From NCBI GenBank assembly GCA_002104985.1, contig MCGO01000016.1, forward strand, positions 434,001 to 498,000: a stretch of DNA of 64,000 nt. Reading direction: 5' to 3'. Source of the stretch: Rhizoclosmatium globosum. Its lineage: Eukaryota > Chytridiomycota > Chytridiomycetes > Chytridiales > Chytriomycetaceae. Below are positions 47,941-58,062 of the stretch, piece after piece. The notes under the pieces were generated by a model. It saw only the letters and a list, made by a program, of their open reading frames with translations. It was not told the origin of the DNA and did not search any database. Every line of letters begins with the position of its first letter. Within the stretch, counting starts at the first letter, position 1. Both the position numbers and the translations under genes were made by a program.

Positions 47941-48893
47941 ATGGTTTCTGCGTACAAAGAAGAGGCAACAGTTACGTCTCCATTCGACCTCATTCCCAAC
48001 GAAGCGATCTTTCCGATCTTCGCCTGGGTCCATCCTACGCAAGTGTTTTGCTATCGAAGACTGTGCAAGAGGATCAATGAACTGCTGCTGACGAAGCACT
48101 TTGCCGCTTTAAGTCTCACCAACACATCCCCATTTGATTCAAACGGAAACATATCACTGGACGTTGAAAAAGCATTCTTCAGTGCTCCTGCGTCGTACCA
48201 ATCAGTATACACCGAGAAGTGCAGACCGAAATCTTCTGGTTTGGTTATGAGAAACGAATTCCGTCAACTTTATGGGAGATGAAGAGTAAAACAGTAGAGT
48301 CCATAAAGCTGAAGACATTCTTGGGTCCACTCGAGATCCCTCCAGGGACTGGTGCTCGATTGAGTGGATTGAAACAATTGTACTTGAACCTATGCCAAGA
48401 GCTTGGACTTATTCCTGCAGGCGTTTGGGAGATGGTTGGATTGACGGAGTTGACGCTTGGACACTGCGGGTTGATTGGCAAGCTTGGTTCTGCCATTGGG
48501 AACCTGGTAAACTTGATCGTTCTTGACTTGGGAGCGAACTTCCTAGAAGGTCCTATTCCTGCTGAAATTGGACTTATGTCTGGATTGAAGGAATTGAGTC
48601 TGAGTTGCAACAGGTTTTCAGGGACGATTCCAGAAACTCTTGGGACTTTGGTCAAGCTGGAATACTTGAGCCTGGGATATAATCTTTTATGTGGACCTAT
48701 TCCGTCTGAGTTGTCGAACTTGGTCAACCTGAAGAAGTGTTATTTGATAGAGAATGATCTTGCTGGATTCGTTCCGAGAGAATTCCTGCAGCTAGTGAAT
48801 CTTGAAATTATTAATCTGTCAGGGAATGCGAACTTAATCTGTGATTTTCAGTTTCCAGAGAGGGTTCATGTCTTCTTACCTTGTGAATCCTGA
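47941..48893 (+). CDS. F-box-like leucine-rich-repeat protein, tandem copy B
   Basis: Tandem duplicate of the gene at 46902. F-box-like LIPNEAIFPIFAWVHPTQVF CYRRLCKRINELLLTKHFAA, then SLDVEKAFFSAPASYQSVYT. A one-base shift near 48215 leads to VQTEIFWFGYEKRIPSTLWE, and the LRRs follow: LKQLYLNLCQELGLIPAGVW, LTELTLGHCGLIGKLGSAIG, LIVLDLGANFLEGPIPAEIG, LKELSLSCNRFSGTIPETLG, LEYLSLGYNLLCGPIPSELS. It ends INLSGNANLICDFQFPERVH. The spacing from copy A (30 bases) leaves no room for a conventional promoter, so B may be transcribed from within A or together with it. Confidence 0.8.
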
Positions 48894-49035
48894 ATCTCAA
48901 AAGGATCAACTCAACCTCTTGTGGTCATTACAACGAGAATAAAATAAGAAACATGCTTTACAATGAAATGCCTCAATTATAAACGAGGATAATAAATTTT
49001 AGACAGGCTTAGCGGTATAGCCACTTCTAACACAT

Positions 49036-50096
49036 TTAGAGTTCTACAGCATTTCCCGTAATATCACAATTCAAATGGGCCCGTGTTTTCAGCAAGGGAT
49101 CATCGATCCGAAGAATCAAACCGGGCTTCTCCTGCCCAGAACTGTCTTCACTGGCAGCAGTAACATAAATTGAATCCCACTCCACCCAGACATTCGAAAT
49201 ATTCTTAAACGTGGGAGTATTAAACTCCACACTTCCAACAAACCCTCCATCCTCCCAAAACTTGAGTACGCGAGCTCCTTCAAATTCCGCCTGATACAGC
49301 ACTCCATCCAAAAGTTTCATTCCCGCGGGGCCCATAAATCCATCCACGACTTGACTCAAATTAACAAACAAAGTGGGTGCCGACAAAAAGTTTCGCTGTA
49401 TAAGCGCGTTGCTGAAGATTTCATATGAAGAAACAACGTTCGAAAACGTTTCGGACACGAGAAGAGACTGTCCGTTGCTTGTGACAGCTATTCCATTGGG
49501 ATATCGGATACCACTTGCTACGCGATAAATATATTCCGAGATAACACCATTCTCAGGTTTTGGAATGTAATGGATAGATCCTGTCGCTGGTTTAGACGGT
49601 CCCCAAGATTCATACGTCCCCGGCGCCGTAAAGTAGACACCTAGATCTTTAATCAATATACGAACAATCAAAGCATTCAAAACGAACCTCCAAATGTATC
49701 CAACGCGAAATCCGTAGGTCCCAGAAACCCAGCACTGTCAACGGCGCTATGAGAAACACGCGCCAACGTAGTCCCATTCTCATGAATTTGCACAATACTG
49801 TTGTCATCGTAACAAGCAACGAGCAGTGAGTTGTAATGGTAGCGAGTCACTCCACTCGGTCCACACCCATCCCTCCGCCAGAACGTGGAGCCATCCAGGA
49901 ATGTGAGCCGATCCGCACTGTATTCCGCGAAGAGAAGACTGTTTTTGTAGATGATGGGGCTGTTGGGATAGAGGGCTGTTGAATACAGGATTTCTGCGGG
50001 GACAGATTCGTTGGCATCTTGGCAGTGAATTTCAATTGAGTCTTTTGCATTCACAAATGCGGCAAAGAGGGCAAATGACGCGGCCAGAGAGCGCAT
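49036..50096 (-). CDS. Secreted SMP-30/gluconolactonase-like beta-propeller, 339 aa
   Basis: Exons 50096-49688 and 49646-49036 (41-base intron) join to 339 codons plus stop. The start MRSLAASFALFAAFVNAKD is a signal peptide; a Met six codons upstream (50114) is in frame but weakens it. Propeller-like blades: ILYSTALYPNSPIIYKNSLL, SGVTRYHYNSLLVACYDDNS, FLGPTDFALDTFGDLGVYFT, YRVASGIRYPNGIAVTSNGQ SLLVSETFSN, GPAGMKLLDGVLYQAEFEGA. The 'YPNGIAVTSNGQSLLVSET' motif is typical of the superfamily, whose members hydrolyse lactones or phosphotriesters. I cannot assign the substrate. It sits between LRR genes. Confidence 0.75.
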
Positions 50097-50237
50097 TGAC
50101 GTTTCTGACGACAATTTGGGTTGGTATGTTTTTTGAAGCTTGGGTAAGGAGCCGAAACCCCGTTGACGTTTTTTTGTTGAATGATGTCAGCCGTTTGTTC
50201 AATCGTAAGAATGAAAGATACAATAATCGTTGTGAAT

Positions 50238-51296
50238 TTAATCCAAGTTTGCCCTTTCAAACTCAAAGGAACAAGTCAATAAAGGATTCCCTCTCAAATC
50301 ACAAACTTCCAGCAATTCCAATTCAGCCAATTCAATCGGTACCGCTCCTGATAAGTTGTTAGATTCCAAAAATAACTGCACCAAGTTGGCGAGACGTCCA
50401 AGTTCAGAAGGAATAGGCCCAACCATATTTGACCCCGATATATCTAATTCTATCAAGTTGACTAAATTTCCGAATTCTGGAGGAATAATGCACCCCAAAT
50501 TTGGATTCTCATAAAGAGTGAGATAATTCAAGTTGGCCAGATAACCCCATTCTGGAGGAATGGGACCATAAACCGCCGTTTTACTGATATCAAGATACTT
50601 GAGGTTGGACAGGCGACTCAATTCTGCAGGTAACGGTCCAGACAATTCACGATTGCCCAAGAGTATCAACGTTTCAAGTTGAGACAAGTTTCCCAATTCA
50701 GGAGGAATCCGACCTGACAGCTCATTATCCGCCAGGGATAATATACGTAAATTCTTGAGACCTTCAAACGTTGCCGGAATATCACCTTCAAGGTGATTCG
50801 CTCGCAAATCCAACTGCATCAACGACGCGAGAGCTCCAATCTCAGACGGAATTACGCCCTTCAAATCACAATCTACAAGGATTAGTTTTTCCAAGTTATT
50901 AAGACTACTCAGTTGGATGGGGATCCTCTTGTCCAAGTAAATGGTAGTTTCAGGAACATCAACACCCTGTTCATCAGCACCCCATGAAATGACCTTCAAA
51001 TGGGCGACGTAGTCCTGGAAGTAAACGATCCGATAGATTCGAGGCCCTGTCCAGCCGAGGTAGTCTAGACCTGTTGCATCCCAACTCTCGAATTCTGTGA
51101 CATTAGGAGCGCCCATAGTGTGTAGATTCAATCGCGCGAATGCGACTGTCGTGATGCATGCGTAGATCGCGGATGAGATACGTCTGAGGCGCCAAACCCG
51201 ATGGGGATCGATCCAGCAGAAGATTCGCTGGATAAGCTCAACTGGCAAATCTACAATGGTTACTGGCTGTTTGGGAGTTTGTTGTGTAAGGGACAT
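50238..51296 (-). CDS. F-box/leucine-rich-repeat protein, 352 aa, intact
   Basis: Single exon, no frame change. F-box near residue 15: IVDLPVELIQRIFCWIDPHR VWRLRRISSAIYACI. A linker contains TGLDYLGWTGPRIYRIVYFQ. Eight LRRs follow with the plant-type consensus (LxxLxLxxNxLxGxIPxELG): LEKLILVDCDLKGVIPSEIG, LMQLDLRANHLEGDIPATFE, LRILSLADNELSGRIPPELG, LETLILLGNRELSGPLPAEL, and on to LVQLFLESNNLSGAVPIELA. The C-terminal cap is LRGNPLLTCSFEFERANLD. It is the best template for the family in this window. Such F-box/LRR fusions suggest substrate selection for SCF ligase, but no partner is visible here. Confidence 0.85.
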   Translation of the reverse strand: MSLTQQTPKQPVTIVDLPVELIQRIFCWIDPHRVWRLRRISSAIYACITTVAFARLNLHTMGAPNVTEFESWDATGLDYLGWTGPRIYRIVYFQDYVAHLKVISWGADEQGVDVPETTIYLDKRIPIQLSSLNNLEKLILVDCDLKGVIPSEIGALASLMQLDLRANHLEGDIPATFEGLKNLRILSLADNELSGRIPPELGNLSQLETLILLGNRELSGPLPAELSRLSNLKYLDISKTAVYGPIPPEWGYLANLNYLTLYENPNLGCIIPPEFGNLVNLIELDISGSNMVGPIPSELGRLANLVQLFLESNNLSGAVPIELAELELLEVCDLRGNPLLTCSFEFERANLD

Positions 51297-51449
51297 TGCG
51301 TTGATGAGGGAGGATGTTGGGCAGCAGTGGTGTTTGACTTCGTGATATTAAGCAATATACATTTTTTAAGACATTGAATATATTAAAGCCAGAATACAAC
51401 CACGATTGGCGAAGAGTAATCATTTTGATCCATCAATGCGTCGTTGCTA

Positions 51450-52660
51450 TCACTTCTTTTCAACCTTTTTACCAGCATCAGCTCCATCAGCTCCAACAAC
51501 CGGAACAGAACCCTCTACAATCTCACCAACAGCAATTCCGGCCTCCTTCTTTTCTTCATCCGATTCGTAATCTTGTTTTGAATCAAGTTGTGTAGTGCAA
51601 TGACAGCCCTAACCAAACTACTCAAATAGACAACGAGCAACTCGTCGTTGGTTGTGACGGCAAAACTCTTCACAGTTTCAACGCGTTCCAAGTTGGGAAG
51701 GAGGTTGAAAATGTCTTGTAGGTTGTAGAGAATCTGATGGTTGACTGGGAGTTTTCCTAGGACGACTTTTTCGAGGTAGGAGGTAATGTCGGAGAGGCGG
51801 TTATGGAGTCCCTTGAGGGAATCGAGTTGGTCGGTGATTTGGGTGCTGAGGGTTCCAACTGCGTTGTCTTTGATGTCACGGAGAAGGTGTTCAACACCGA
51901 TTTCTTCAGCCTCTTCGGCTTCAATGCTTGATGGAAGATGTGCGAAAGTTTTGGTGGTAGCGGTACCATCCTGAGTTAATGTTAGCGAATAGTTTCCACA
52001 TCCACAAAAGACTCACATCGTGGACTTCCTCAATTGCAAAGTATGCATCAGTTGGAATTCCGATATCTTTTGGCTTCACGTCAATAATGACCAGGACTGG
52101 GTTTGGAATGTATCGCTTAAAGAGTTCGTTGATTTCGAGATCTGAAGGACGGAGCTTTGGGCCGCTGTGATACCATCCGACCATCTTTTCCTTGGCTGTT
52201 TAAACGGAAGCGAAGTTTAGAGAAGTGCTTTTGGGGCATTGGTGGTTGGAGAGAGAAACGCGCGTCCAACACAAACAACATTATCCTGCCTTCCTCACAT
52301 CCTTCCTCACTCCATCGCAATAACCTTAAAAGTAACTGCCACTTAGAAGGTGACTCACCATTAACCTTCTTGCACATATCGTACATGGCTTCGTGGTAGT
52401 TGTGGTCCAGGAACCACACGCTCGGATCCTTCTCATCCTCCTCAAAGGGCACTGTCTCACTCAGTTAGAGAAACTTAACAAAGGTCTAAAAGAACTCACG
52501 CGCGTATGAATTGGCAATGTTGACCGTGTCTCCGACAACCTGCCAAGCAAAACTCCAACAACTCTCTTTGACGTGTTTCGCGCAACTCGGAGAAATGGTC
52601 AACGACGCTGAGGAGAACGAGTGGGTGGACGACGACTTTGAGTGGCTTGGCTTCGACCAT
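51450..52660 (-). CDS. RPN8: 26S proteasome regulatory subunit RPN8 (PSMD7)
   Basis: Lid subunit that pairs with the deubiquitinase RPN11. Start [21 protein letters not shown], then [88 protein letters not shown], then [14 protein letters not shown] and [20 protein letters not shown]. The MPN domain reads YHSGPKL rather than the catalytic H-x-H, so it is the inactive type, as expected for RPN8. The C-terminal two helices and a Lys/Ala-rich tail (GKKVEKK) follow. Four exons; introns near 52498-52453, 52360-52197 and 52015-51971. Frame breaks lie in exon 1 (about 52590 and 52545). Confidence 0.93.
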
Positions 52661-53488
52661 CTTTGTTTGGTTCTTTTTCTGTTTTCTTAATTTATTGTCT
52701 TAGAATGACAAGAGAACTCAAAAGAAACGTTGGTGAATTTTAATTATTAGGGAATGTATGCCAGAGTGTAGTGAGCCCTGAAAATATGTTAACTTAACCG
52801 TAAATGAATGAATTGACTTTGGGCAACTGAATATCGATATCAACATCAAAAGTTAAGAAAGAAACCCTACACTTAGGATTATATGGAACTCGACCTCAAA
52901 GTGCAACGAAAGGTGCGAAGTCAGTTGACCATCTTGCAACGCAGTTGAAAGAAGACCTGGTGATCGGAATATCGAATCATCGAATCATCAGGTAGAAAAC
53001 CTCGCGGCTGGGTAATTTGAAATCCTCGTTGTTGTTGTTGTTGTTGTTGTTGTTGTATTGACGCTTTTGTGATGTAGGGTGGTGTTGGTCACATACTGGA
53101 ATGTTCATCCTCAGACCACTTGCAAAGAGAAAGCATTTTAACTAGACAACACGTAAGTTTTGTGAAATAGATATTTAAGTTTAAAAGCAACATTGATAGG
53201 GACCTAACGATGTTTGTGTATTTTTATCCAAGGATGCCAAGTTAAAATAAACGAGAAAATTCATGAGTTGTATTAATATAGCTATCATACTGGAAGTTAG
53301 TTGTTGAACGAGAAACTTCGAGAGCGATATCGTAAAAGGCCATTAGATGCAATCCATGGAAAGAAAGAAATAAAGGAAGAGTTTCGTGCAAAAAGTTATT
53401 GTGCTCATTTACTTTGTAGAAACACCCTATAATTATCACCGTTTTCCCCAAAACCGCATTCATCAATTATCACATCCATTCCACAAAC
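52661..53488. other. Gene-free stretch between RPN8 and UBP3
   Basis: No coding sequence could be supported. It contains the GTT microsatellite described separately and A/T-rich DNA near 53150-53250. It lies between the 5' end of RPN8 and the 3' end of the UBP3-like gene, so it should carry the RPN8 promoter. No TTGCCACC-like proteasome element was noticed near the RPN8 start. Confidence 0.5.
53028..53056. repeat. (GTT)n microsatellite
   Basis: Twenty-nine bases of perfect GTT repeat (about 9.7 units) in noncoding DNA upstream of RPN8. Confidence 0.9.
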
Positions 53489-55728
53489 TCAACTTTTAGC
53501 ATAAAATAGCATATAAGCCTGACGTTCATCCATCTCCTTCAACACATCTTCTACCCTCACCCGTTCCACATTTTTCATCATCAATACGTAACCACTCTTC
53601 ATTCTGTCTTTGCACGTCACAGGTATAATGCCCATTTGCTGCTGTCTTTCCGTGGTGGTTGATGACTGTAATGTTAAGTTGGTGTCAGGTCAAAACACTT
53701 GGAATGGGGGTATGGGAAAACTCCACCTGCAAACAAGCGGTACTGCAAATTCACGTTGTTTTTCCTGGTTACACCGGGTGAAATGACTTCAGGTTGGATT
53801 TTAGGTTGTCGGAGAAGGAAATGTGTTTTCGTATTTTTTGAAGGCCGTGCATGTTGTATTCGAATCGTTTCATGTGGAGGATGAGGATGGGTGGGAATTG
53901 GTCCATAAATGTTTGCTTGGTGGCGTCCACCTGTTGAGTGCAAAGTTAACCGCCAAAATGGATGAGAATGAGAGTATACCAGAATTCCAAGGTTGGGTGC
54001 TTTGTAGCCATGAATGACTTCTTGAGTGGTGAGGTTGAGAAGCGCGTCGTTGATTGAATTAATGTGGTCCGGCTGAAGTTGGAGTTTAGCTTCAGATTCG
54101 CCAAATCTCGCAAATTACCATGATATCCAGCTGTAGCCGTTGGATAGGCTCCAGCGTTACGCTTTCCTTATCCCGGCTGGCTTGAGAACGGACCTTGTTT
54201 TACCGCCAAAAATCTGAGTAATTGGACTTTCCTTGACTTCAGTCTAATGTGGCCGATTAGAAAGTATTTTCGGAGTACAAATGACTCGCGTTACCGTTCG
54301 AGTGACTGTATTTTTGTGCTTTGGCCCCACTTCGACCCAGTCATCACCGCTCGTCGGACTCAGCGACTCAGTACTTGAAGATTTACCCGGTTCTCTTCTC
54401 GCCTCACTATTATTCATTAAAAATGAGAATAGTGCTGTGAGAGGGTAAATACATACGTAGTAAACAACTCTTCGTGCAGAGCGTCCAAAACAAATCCAAG
54501 AAACTCTTCAGCATCCTGCTGTTGCCCCTATATAAGATAATTCATCGTTAGAAACAACTAGAACAACACAGATTTCTGTACCTTTCGTGATTGAACAGTC
54601 TTCATCGATTTCAGTAAACCAGCATGCACAAAATCAGGGTCAAACGAATCATCTTCCTTTGACTTTTTCTTCTCCTTGCCAGTATCTTCCTCGAATTCAT
54701 CAAAGAACCGAATACTGTGCCAAGAAAAGGTCAGTAACTAAATCAAATCGGAAATTGCAACCAAACAAACAAGACTCACAGTGCTTCCATCAATGGCGTT
54801 TTTTCTTTGAATGTAAAGTGAATTTGTTGTCTGAGTTGCTTGATGAGGTTATAAAAAGGAGGGCAATGCAGAAGTGGTTGAAGAATGACGTTCATGAAAC
54901 AAGTGTTTCCACTGTTTTATCAGGCCTCGTGGTTTTAATAGACGAGATTGGAAGGAAACGGTGAATGTTGCACAGAATTCTGGGGAGTTAAATGTGGATC
55001 AGTTTTCGAACGATAGGATGAACACCTCAGGTTCGGAACATATTTCAAAATTACTTGTTGGTGGAGGAGGATTTGATACGCCGTTTGCTTTGTTGATGAT
55101 GTTGCTGATTCGGGGACTTTGACCAAGTCGGCCCAAGACTTTGGCTTTTGGGGTACAATGACGGCAGGTTTTTCAGGGGTTGAAGGTGCGGTATTTGAAT
55201 GGGGGTTGAAGGTGCGGTATTTGAAGGAGGAGTTGGGGGCTCAAAGGGAGTAGACTTTGTAGAACTGAGCTCAGCCCAAGTCTTTTGCTTTGGAGGCGAT
55301 GGAGGTTCTGAAGGTTTTGAGTTGTTATCGTTGTTGGTTGAGGGTTGCGAATTGGGTATTGATGGTTCCACAGTATCTGAAATAGATGATTGATTGTTGT
55401 AAAGTTCAGATGAGTTGAAGGTGGATTAAAGTCGATATCGATGATGTGGTGCTGTGAATCGAGGTTGTTGAGGGCAGTTGACGCTGAGGGAGGACAGCCA
55501 TTCAGCCCAGCCCCAGATTGAATTTGTATTGTTTCTTGCGGTTCTGCGTATCCCACAACAGCATGCGACGAGTCCCAGCCCTGCTTGAAGGTCAGTGTGT
55601 GTGAAAAGGTGCGTTGGAGGCCTTACCGGTCCAAACGGAAACGATGTTACTTTCCGCACATCTAATACTTGTTCCACCTCATGTTGCTGCAGCGACCCGA
55701 ACTGGATCTTGCGCAGGTGGTGTGTCAT
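53489..55728 (-). CDS. UBP3: Ubiquitin-specific protease, Ubp3/USP10 family
   Basis: Cysteine protease removing ubiquitin; in yeast with Bre5 it acts in ER-Golgi transport and ribophagy. N-terminus MTHHLRKIQFGSLQQHEVEQ VLDVRKVTSFPFGP then a Pro/Ser/Asn-rich region. Catalytic core: RGLI..GNTCFMNVILQPLL (about 54930-54870, catalytic Cys), PFYNLIKQLRQQIHFTFKEK, FFDEFEEDTGKEKKKSKEDD, GQQQDAEEFLGFVLDALHEE (about 54530-54480), LILHMKRFEYNMHGLQKIRK, SPGVTRKNNVNLQYRLFA and the histidine box NGHYTCDV. It ends DERQAYMLFYAKS. Around the catalytic motif there is one surplus A (AAAA, about 54940), the reverse of most frame breaks here. About seven exons. In-frame corrections are also needed near 54100 and 53800. 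Confidence 0.88.
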
Positions 55729-56170
55729 TACTTTGTTGGATTGAAAATATCGATAAAAGAAAGAGAAATGAGGGATAACAAAGGATTTCGCATCAGAACT
55801 TCGGATCGTAACAGCTCCTTAATATCTGTCACTCCGCTGGTAAATAGGAAACTATTGCAGCTGTAAAATTCTGGCTTTTTTGCAAGCTTTTACCAATGAA
55901 CGAACTATTGTATTTGCATCCCATCGGTTTTGCGAACAATCTGGCACTATTCCAAATAATATAAATAGCGAACGCGAAAGAGTGTTCGATAGTACGTTTC
56001 CGATTTGTGGACCAGGGGCATATGTTTAGATCCCGCCACTTGAAAGGTATTCCCGCCACCCCTTTCGACAAAATCATATCCCAAACCACTTCTCGTCGTT
56101 CGAAGTACGATCTGATTAATCTCTGAGACCCTGACTCCCTCCGCCAATCAAAACATCCACAACTGAACAG

Positions 56171-57126
56171 ATGACAAACGCCAAAACCCCACGCCGAATC
56201 CGCCCCGACCTCAAAAAAGCCCAACTCCTTCTCGACAAGGGCAAAACACGGGAATCCATGAATCTCTACCAAGAAGCATACAACCGCCTACCCCTCGGAA
56301 TCAATCCCGTCAAAAAAGAAATCATGGATGCATTCAATATGATCCTCGCGAACCCGATCCATTATCACGCTATTGGCGATGGGGACGCTGATTTGTATTT
56401 TTTACGGAGCATTGAACGGAATGCCGAGGAGCATTCATGCATCGGGGTCATGCTGCTTTGCAACTGCGACATTGTACCACTCTCTTGGTCGAAGTGAAAT
56501 GATTTGTCCTCGTTTGGATAAAGCTATTAAGTTGCTGGAAAATATGACGCCTGACGAACGACAGGATAAATTCCATTTGACTCCAACGCGTATATGACAG
56601 TGCATGAACTCATTAATCTGAAGCCGAGTGGATTGTTGTCTATTTGCAAAAGTATGCTTGGGTGTTTAAAGATGAAACGGATATGAAGGACAAGATTGGG
56701 CCTGCTATGCAAGCGATTCATGAGTTGTTTCCACAGCTGTTTCACTCGGACATGTTTGGTCGTGATGCTGTAGTTGAGGAAGCGACGCGGAAATCATTGG
56801 AGAGATACATATTGGGCCAAGATCGGAGACTTAAAAGTGAATGCAGTTGTTGTGGGGTTGTAGTTGGTGCTGGTGATCCGAAAATGAAAACTTGCTCAAG
56901 GTGTGGTTTGGTTGGATATTGCTCAAAGGATTGTCAACTGTCAGGATGGAAGGATCATAAGGTGGTCTGTCGGTCAACCAAGGAACTCAAGAATGGCGAT
57001 CTTGTCCGGTTGTGGGGTTTAGTTGAAGAGAAAGCTCAATCAAATGGACTGGTATTTGAGGTAGTTGGACAAGACACGGAATCAAAGGACTGGAAGCTAC
57101 AGACTCTTGGTACGGAAGACTATTAA
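56171..57126 (+). CDS. MYND zinc-finger protein with TPR-like N-terminus
   Basis: N-terminal helices resemble a tetratricopeptide unit (KKAQLLLDKGKTRESMNLYQ EAYNRLPLGI). The middle is helical, crossing frame shifts near 56430 and 56590. The C-terminal MYND finger is complete: CSCCGVVVGAGDPKMKTCSRCGLVGYCSKDCQLSGWKDHKVVC (about 56845-56970), with the C-C...C-C...C-C...H-C ligands. The last part is ELKNGDLVRLWGLVEEKAQS. MYND fingers bind Pro-rich peptides. Substrate unknown; small MYND/TPR proteins are abundant in chytrids and other fungi. Confidence 0.75.
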
Positions 57127-57335
57127 TATGGCAGCAGAGAATGTCGCGTTAGTAGTCCCAATCGAGCTGCGAGCAAAGGCAGAAACGACCCCTCTTTGAA
57201 GGCACTACCGACTGGATTAATGGATGGATTCTCGTCTTTGCATGAACAACTTGTTATTTCTTCAGTTTGTCGAGCAATGAAGCGCATTTAATTTGTTCCA
57301 TCTTCTTTCTTTCTTGATCCACTTTCAGCAATTGG

Positions 57336-58029
57336 ATGAGCCAAGGCAACCGACCGCCCCTCCCTTGGCTGTCTGTGTCTCTTTAACAGGCGTCCCTCAG
57401 GCCCAAGAGGTAAGTCCCAGAAGAGCCCTAGGGTGTCCTAGTTACTTACCCCTTCAACCGAATCCCAACAAAAACAACCAGAACCAACTCTTTGCCAAAC
57501 TAAAGTCCTTTGGCGCCCGCTTCAATCCGCAAAAGAACATAATCAAAACGACGGAATCACCCACTTGGTCGCAAACACGGCCCAGTCAAACAAAATCAAG
57601 GTGTCGTTGTTCATTGGATCGTTCATTGATTGACTAACGGAACGGGAACCAGGCCGCGCGGTACCTCAACATCCCAATTGTTTCAGTCGACTGGATCGAT
57701 GCCTGCGTGAAAGAGTTCCAGACAAATCCTGGCTTTGGATTAGCGACAATTCGAAAGGTGCGACACAACTATCCTTGACGTACCTCGGCCGCTAAATGCA
57801 TCAATCAGCTCACTGAAAATATTCCTTCGACGGTGTACCGCGATTGCAGCAGAATACAGACGGCTTCAACGTTTCTCCCTCAACCAGTACCCCCAAAATC
57901 GCCTCAACAATTCAAGTAAAGTCAGGATCCAGCAGCAGCAACAGTAACAGCAGTAATACTAACCTTTTAACAGCTTCAAGTTCTACAGGCGCAAAGATGG
58001 AACCGGCATCCATTCAACACTTCCTCTAG
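57336..58029 (+). CDS. BRCT-domain protein
   Basis: Begins MSQGNRPP and, after a one-base correction in a C run (about 57357-57363), PLAVCVSLTGVPQAQE. After an intron (about 57411-57477) comes NQLFAKLKSFGARFNPQK, ITHLVANTAQSNKIK, a second intron, and AARYLNIPIVSVDWIDACVK EF. These make one complete BRCT fold with the conserved tryptophan in VDWIDAC. The C-terminus is a Ser/Asn-rich tail ending KMEPASIQHFL. BRCT domains bind phosphoproteins in DNA damage signalling. I cannot assign a named orthologue. Confidence 0.65.
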
Positions 58030-58062
58030 CCCTCATCGGCTTCAACCAAAATACCGGCACTT

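Noticed and set aside
55829..56272. 147-codon minus-strand frame upstream of the MYND gene
   Set aside because: It overlaps the MYND protein's N-terminal helices antisense and shows no recognisable family; probably the shared promoter region.
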